Of a stretch of DNA of 64,000 bases, positions 59,722-64,000 are shown piece after piece. Source of the stretch: Actinophytocola oryzae (GTDB lineage: Bacteria > Actinomycetota > Actinomycetes > Mycobacteriales > Pseudonocardiaceae); contig NZ_SOCP01000004.1 of assembly GCF_004364325.1 (NCBI RefSeq), positions 1-64,000 of the forward strand, written 5' to 3'. The notes beneath the pieces are model-generated. The model was not told the DNA's origin. It saw nothing but the letters and a program-made list of their open reading frames with translations, and made no database searches. Both the position numbers and the translations under genes were made by a program. Each line of letters begins with the position of its first letter. Positions within the stretch are counted from its first letter, which is position 1.

Positions 59722-61101
59722 ATGGCTGTCGTCAGTGAGCTGGAGACCGAACTCAAGTACGAGGCGGGCGACGATCTGCCGCCGCTGGCCGACCTGCCCG
59801 GGATCTCCGGGGTGGAAGGTCCGCAGGAGGTGCGGTTGTCGGCCGTCTACTACGACACGGCCGACCAGCGGCTCGCCAGGCACGGCGCGACGCTGCGCAG
59901 GCGCACCGGCGGCGCGGACGAGGGCTGGCACCTCAAGGTCCCCGTCGGCGGCGACTCGCGGGTGGAGCTGCGGCTCCCGCTCGACTCCGCGCCCGCGACG
60001 AACGCGCCGCCGGAGGAGCTCGCCGAGCTGACGTTCGGCATGACCCGCGGCATCGAGCTGCGGCCGGTGGCCCAGCTCAAGACCAAGCGGCGGACCTGGC
60101 GGCTCACGGGGCCGGGTGGCCTGGTGGCCGAGGTCGCCGACGACCGGGTGACGGCACGCCGTCTCGACTCGACGGACGCCGCGGACAAGTGGCACGAGCT
60201 GGAGGTCGAGCTGGCCGACCCCGCCGCCGGCCCCGCACTGGACCGCGCGCTGCGCAAGGCGGGTCTGCGCCGGTCCCGGCACCGCTCGAAGCTGGCCAGG
60301 GTGATGCCGCCGCCCGAGTCGCCCTCCTCTGGTGACACCGCGGGCGAGGTGCTGCTCGCCTACCTGCGCACCCAGGTCGACGAGCTGGTGAAGCAGGACC
60401 TGCGTGTGCGCCGCGACGAGGACGACTCCGTGCACCGGATGCGGGTGGCGTGCAGGCGGCTGCGCAGCGTGCTGCGCGTGTACAAGCGGCTGCTGCCCGG
60501 CACGGCACGGGTGCGGGACGACCTGAAGTGGCTCGGCCGTCAGCTCTCCCCGTCGCGTGACCTGGAGGTGCAGTACGAGCACCTGCGGGCGGAGGTGGCG
60601 TCGCTGCCGGAGGAGCTGGTGGTCGGCCCGGTCGAGGCGCGGCTGACCCGGTACTTCGGCCCAGCGCAGGCCGGTGCCCGCGAGACGGTGCTGAAGGCGT
60701 TGGGCGACAAGCGTTACCGGCGGCTGCTCGACGAGTTGGACCGGTTGGCGGACCTGCCGATGGCCCCGCACGCGGCCCGGCCGGCCAAGGAGCTGGGCAG
60801 GCACGCGCGCAGGGCCCGCCGCCGCATCGACGAACAGGACACGCTGCACGACACCCGCAAGGCGGCGAAGCGGTACCGGTACGCGCTCGAGGTGGCGTCG
60901 CCGGGGTCGAAGAAGCGCAGGCGGGCCAAGAAGCTCACGAAGCTGCTCGGCGAGTACGTGGACGGGAGCGTCGCGCAGCCCATGCTGCGCGAGCTGGGCA
61001 TGCAGGCCCACCTGGCCGGTGAGAACGGCTTCACGTTCGGGATCCTCCACGAGCGTGAGCGCGCGCGGGCGGCCCGCGTGGTCGGCACGCGCGAGCGGTA
61101 A
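59722..61101 (+). CDS. CYTH and CHAD domain-containing protein
   Basis: A 459-residue two-domain protein. The CYTH domain (1-~195) has ETELKYEAG (ExExK), VRLSAVYYDTADQRLARHGA and RRRTGGADEGWHLKV, the triphosphate tunnel fold. The CHAD domain (~205-459) has the conserved HRMRVACRRLRSVLRVYKR and DTRKAAKRYRYALEV. CHAD binds polyphosphate and CYTH enzymes hydrolyse tripolyphosphate, so a polyphosphate role is likely. ATG 59722. Confidence 0.92.
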   Translation: MAVVSELETELKYEAGDDLPPLADLPGISGVEGPQEVRLSAVYYDTADQRLARHGATLRRRTGGADEGWHLKVPVGGDSRVELRLPLDSAPATNAPPEELAELTFGMTRGIELRPVAQLKTKRRTWRLTGPGGLVAEVADDRVTARRLDSTDAADKWHELEVELADPAAGPALDRALRKAGLRRSRHRSKLARVMPPPESPSSGDTAGEVLLAYLRTQVDELVKQDLRVRRDEDDSVHRMRVACRRLRSVLRVYKRLLPGTARVRDDLKWLGRQLSPSRDLEVQYEHLRAEVASLPEELVVGPVEARLTRYFGPAQAGARETVLKALGDKRYRRLLDELDRLADLPMAPHAARPAKELGRHARRARRRIDEQDTLHDTRKAAKRYRYALEVASPGSKKRRRAKKLTKLLGEYVDGSVAQPMLRELGMQAHLAGENGFTFGILHERERARAARVVGTRER

Positions 61102-61138
61102 CGCTGCGGGCCCCCACGGCCGCTTCTAACGTGGGGCC

Positions 61139-62512
61139 ATGACCTTGGCCAACTCCGGCGACAGCCGCGACTCCCGACGCGATCTCGTCGCCGTCAACCC
61201 CGTCTTCGTGGACGAGCCCGTCCAGCTGCCCAGGAACTCCCTGCCGTCCGGGGGACTGTCGCCGGACGTGGCCTACCAGATCGTCCACGACGAGCTGATG
61301 CTCGACGGGAACGCCCGGCTCAACCTGGCCACGTTCGTGACCACCTGGATGGAGCCGACGGCTGAGCGGCTCATGGCCGAGTGCTTCGACAAGAACATGA
61401 TCGACAAGGACGAGTACCCGCGCACGGCCGCGCTGGAGGAGCGGTGCGTGCGGATGCTCGCGCAGCTGTGGCACGCGCCGGACCCGAGCACCGCGGTCGG
61501 GTGTTCCACCACGGGGTCGAGCGAGGCGTGCATGCTCGCCGGGCTGGCCATGAAGCGGCGGTGGCAGCACCGGACCGGGGGATCGGGCAGGCCCAACATC
61601 GTCATGGGGGCGAACGTCCAGATCTGCTGGGAGAAGTTCGCCAACTACTGGGAGGTCGAGGCCCGGGTCGTGCCCATGGAGGGGGACCGGTTCCACCTCA
61701 CCGCCGAGGCGGCCGTCCGCTACTGCGACGAGAACACGATCGGTGTCGTCGCCGTGCTCGGGTCCACCTTCGACGGCAGCTACGAGCCCGTCGCCGAGAT
61801 CTGCCAGGCACTCGACGAGCACCACCCCCACGTTCCCGTCCACGTCGACGGTGCGTCGGGTGCGATGATCGCGCCCTTCTGCGACCCGGACCTCGAGTGG
61901 GACTTCCGGCTCGAGCGCGTCTGTTCGGTCAACACGTCCGGACACAAGTACGGACTCGTCTACCCGGGGGTCGGCTGGGTCGTCTGGCGGGACAAGGCGT
62001 CGCTGCCCGACGACCTCGTGTTCCACGTCAACTACCTCGGCGGTGACATGCCCACCTTCGCGCTCAACTTCTCCCGGCCCGGCGCGCAGGTCGTCGCCCA
62101 GTACTTCACCTTCCTGCGGCTCGGGTTCGACGGGTTCCAGCGCGTGCAGCGGTACTGCCGGGACGTCGCCACCGGGCTGTCGGACCGGATCGCGGACACG
62201 GGGCCGTTCCGCCTGCTCACGCGAGGCGACCAGCTGCCCGTCTTCGCCTTCACCCTCGCCGACGACGTCACCGAGTACTCCGTGTTCGACGTCTCCGCGC
62301 ACCTGCGGGAGGCCGGCTGGCTCGTGCCCGCCTACACCTTCCCCGCCGACCGGACGGACCTGTCCGTGCTCCGCGTCGTCGTGCGCAACGGGATGACCCA
62401 CGACCTCGCGGACCTCCTGGTCGACGATCTCCGGCGCGTGGTCGAGCGGCTCGGCAGGCAGGAGAAGCCCCTGCGTGGCAAGGAGTCGAGCGCCTTCTCC
62501 CACGGGACGTGA
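61139..62512 (+). CDS. gadB: Glutamate decarboxylase
   Basis: A 457-residue PLP enzyme of the group II decarboxylases, the usual length for bacterial GadA/B. PLP-binding Lys270 lies in VNTSGHKYGLVYPG, and VPVHVDGASGAM holds the Asp contacting the pyridine nitrogen. NLATFVTTWMEPTAERLM is a GAD signature. It makes GABA from glutamate and consumes a proton. ATG 61139 follows TAACGT (61127-61132) by 6 bp. No glutamate/GABA antiporter is adjacent. Confidence 0.93.
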   Translation: MTLANSGDSRDSRRDLVAVNPVFVDEPVQLPRNSLPSGGLSPDVAYQIVHDELMLDGNARLNLATFVTTWMEPTAERLMAECFDKNMIDKDEYPRTAALEERCVRMLAQLWHAPDPSTAVGCSTTGSSEACMLAGLAMKRRWQHRTGGSGRPNIVMGANVQICWEKFANYWEVEARVVPMEGDRFHLTAEAAVRYCDENTIGVVAVLGSTFDGSYEPVAEICQALDEHHPHVPVHVDGASGAMIAPFCDPDLEWDFRLERVCSVNTSGHKYGLVYPGVGWVVWRDKASLPDDLVFHVNYLGGDMPTFALNFSRPGAQVVAQYFTFLRLGFDGFQRVQRYCRDVATGLSDRIADTGPFRLLTRGDQLPVFAFTLADDVTEYSVFDVSAHLREAGWLVPAYTFPADRTDLSVLRVVVRNGMTHDLADLLVDDLRRVVERLGRQEKPLRGKESSAFSHGT

Positions 62513-62697
62513 AGAACCGGATGCGCAGGGTGCCGGGGGCCGGAACGTGCCGGGATGACAAAAACACGACACTTTCGCGCCGGCTCGGCTCCTAGCAGCG
62601 ATCTCCGGAAACGAACCGGTTTCAGGTGCAATTGTCGGGTCTTCCGTTCTTGTGCCGGCAGTAGACGCGCTGCATCCTGAACCCGGGGTGAGTGAGT

Positions 62698-63645
62698 GTG
62701 GACGTTCATCAGACGGTTTGCAGTGTCGACATCGCGGGCTTCGGAGGCATGGACCGAACCCGCCCGAACCGGGTCACCCTGCGTGACGGGATGTACGAGG
62801 CGGTTGAACAGGCGTTTGCGGCCGCGGGCATTCCCTGGGAGCGGTGTTTCCGGCAGGACGTCGGCGACTCGATTCTGGCGTTGGTGCCCGCCGAGGTGCC
62901 GAAGGGGGCATTTGCCGGTCGTCTGCCCACGGCGCTGGTCGCCGCGCTCGGGGCGCACAACGAGGTGCATCCGCCGGAGGAGCGGATAAGACTCAGGATG
63001 GCGTTGCACGCGGGAGAGGTGACCTACGATGATCACGGCGTGACCGCGACCGCCATCATCCACGCGTGCAGGCTGCTCGACGCGCCGCCGCTGAAGGAGG
63101 CCCTGGCCAGGTCGTCCGGCACGCTCGCCGTCATCGCGTCGGAATGGTTCTTCACCGAGGTGATCAGGCACCACGCGGCCTACGCGCCGAACGAGTACCT
63201 GCGAGTTCCCGTCGACGTCAAGGAGACCAGCTGCCACGGCTGGATCCGGCTGCCCGACCACGGGTCCGCGCACGGGGTCGCGGTCCCGCCCCAGACGGCG
63301 CCGTCGGTGGAGCGGCCCGTCGCCATGCCCGACGAGCGGCAGCTGTTCGTCGTACCGGTGATCCGTCCGGCGTCACCGGAGTTCTGGGAGTTCGTCGACG
63401 TGCTGGAGACGATCCCGTGCATGAAGAACGAGCACCTGCGTTCACAGGTGGTCGAGGACCTGCGCTTCTCCGGGATGATCCGCTACTTCGGCAACCGGCG
63501 GGCGCACGTCATGAGCATCCTGCGCACCTGCCTCGACTTCGAGAACGGCGTCGTGGAGCTGGTGCAGGCGATCATGAACCAGGAGTCGGTCGAGTCGGTG
63601 CCGCTGAGGCACCTGTTGTCGTTGGGTGCCGCGACGAGCCGGTGA
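62698..63645 (+). CDS. Class III cyclase-like protein with C-terminal EAD2 domain
   Basis: A 315-residue protein. Residues 1-~190 resemble a class III nucleotidyl cyclase: Asp11 in CSVDIAGFG and Asp57 in QDVGDSILALVP are the two metal ligands, and RLRMALHAGEV and TAIIHACRL match the following motifs. In the last, the catalytic Asn is Ile, while Arg125 is kept. Residues ~228-308 match effector-associated domain 2 (FVDVLETIPCMKN, HVMSILRTCLDFENGVVELV). GTG 62698 has GGGGTG 7 bp upstream. EADs pair regulators with effectors in actinobacterial conflict systems, and the next gene has the same domain. Confidence 0.75.
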   Translation: MDVHQTVCSVDIAGFGGMDRTRPNRVTLRDGMYEAVEQAFAAAGIPWERCFRQDVGDSILALVPAEVPKGAFAGRLPTALVAALGAHNEVHPPEERIRLRMALHAGEVTYDDHGVTATAIIHACRLLDAPPLKEALARSSGTLAVIASEWFFTEVIRHHAAYAPNEYLRVPVDVKETSCHGWIRLPDHGSAHGVAVPPQTAPSVERPVAMPDERQLFVVPVIRPASPEFWEFVDVLETIPCMKNEHLRSQVVEDLRFSGMIRYFGNRRAHVMSILRTCLDFENGVVELVQAIMNQESVESVPLRHLLSLGAATSR

Positions 63646-63697
63646 GGGGAAGGCAAGTCCGGAGCGACGTCGAACGTCGGGGAGAGGAGCGGGCCTC

Positions 63698-64000
63698 GTG
63701 ACGCCAGGCAGCGGCGGAACACTGTGGCCGCTCACGAAGGCGCTCGCGAACCTGCAGTGCCTGGGATCGGTCCAGGACAGGAACTTCGTCGTGCGGCTGC
63801 TCGCCGACCGGCTCAACACCATCCTCCAGATCGACGAGAGCCCGAAGGCGCACCTGCACATCCTCAACATCGTCGAGGTCTGCGCCCGCCGTCCGGACGG
63901 CCTGCGGGCGCTGCTGGACATCATCCGGGAGATGGACGAGGGAACCATCCATCTTCTAGCGGTCGAGCGCATCATTGCGGAACACACCGCCGACCTGCCG
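63698..64000 (+). CDS. EAD2-domain protein (5' part, runs off the window)
   Basis: The frame is open from GTG 63698 (GAGAGGAG about 9 bp upstream) to the window edge, 101 codons. The first ~85 residues form an EAD2-like domain: PLTKALANLQCLGSVQDRNF, HLHILNIVEVCARRPDGLRA and LLAVERIIAEH. They align in spacing with the EAD2 of the preceding gene (H-V/L, I/L, C, G-L/V). In known systems such a domain leads an effector or NTPase region (trypsin, VMAP, STAND), which would lie beyond the window. It is 52 bp after the cyclase-like gene and likely cotranscribed. Confidence 0.72.
   Translation, partial: MTPGSGGTLWPLTKALANLQCLGSVQDRNFVVRLLADRLNTILQIDESPKAHLHILNIVEVCARRPDGLRALLDIIREMDEGTIHLLAVERIIAEHTADLP

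Noticed and set aside
58738..61050. 770-codon open frame on the minus strand
   Set aside because: It is antisense to the hypothetical and CYTH-CHAD genes, with low-complexity His/Arg/Gln composition.

Overview
The window is about 72% GC, uses GTG starts freely, packs genes at 4-bp ATGA/GTGA overlaps on both strands, and carries actinobacterial families (AfsR-type SARP-STAND regulator, DUF6292, ECF41 and ECF42 sigma factors, a candidate DasR operator, CHAD/CYTH, EAD2 proteins). This points to a filamentous actinomycete, most likely a Pseudonocardiales member such as Lentzea, Saccharothrix or Actinosynnema. The genus is inference. There is no rRNA, tRNA, CRISPR array, intact insertion sequence or biosynthetic gene cluster. 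It reads as an accessory chromosomal region of regulators, transporters, secreted enzymes and decaying genes.

Layout. 1-260: two tandem copies of a long nested palindrome. 0.3-14 kb: DUF5937/ArsR regulator with MFS pump; TetR with ABC-2 permease; DUF664 pseudogene; hydrolase fused to EF-hands; VOC protein; secreted SGNH esterase; patatin; giant SARP/STAND regulator; DrrAB-like exporter. 14-20 kb: atypical SDR, NarL two-component system, three-gene ABC exporter whose first permease has an extracytoplasmic beta-sandwich insert. 20-28 kb: metallophosphoesterase, ECF41 sigma with its NDH-2-like oxidoreductase, dhaKLM operon, degenerate Ada/AlkA fusion, ABM protein, DUF305 lipoprotein. 28-34 kb: chitin-type LPMO with two candidate DasR sites, Nudix protein, an MFS-P450 fusion scar, dehydrogenase, sigma-factor remnant, SGNH hydrolase, L,D-transpeptidase. 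34-41 kb: MmpS-like protein, second NarL two-component system, 10-bp minisatellite, complete Pnkp-Hen1 RNA repair cassette, hemerythrin. 41-49 kb: repeat cluster, MarR with DHA2 pump, ArsR with DHA1 pump, two amidohydrolases, PhoU. 49-58 kb: DUF6292 protein, NAD(P)-binding protein, secreted beta-helix protein, CBM48 protein, ECF42 with DGPF partner, repeats, frameshifted DinB-like gene, methyltransferase, secreted M19-like dipeptidase. 58-64 kb: CYTH-CHAD protein, glutamate decarboxylase, and an EAD2-type conflict system cut by the window edge.

How genes work together. Several regulator-target pairs can be read from the DNA: MarR operator over the pump's -10 and start; paired sites at the TetR gene; two DasR-like palindromes before the LPMO; TGTCGA-N17-CGTC before the DGPF/ECF42 operon. 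About a dozen genes show TAnnnT 6 to 8 bp before the start codon and no Shine-Dalgarno, which suggests leaderless transcripts. The most interesting systems are the RNA repair cassette (37.1-40.9 kb) and the EAD2 proteins at the right edge (62.7-64 kb), where a cyclase-like domain lacking the catalytic Asn is fused to an effector-associated domain next to a second EAD2 protein. Gene decay is frequent: five pseudogenes or scars (4.0, 29.5, 29.7, 31.4, 55.1 kb), most near dispersed palindromic repeats.
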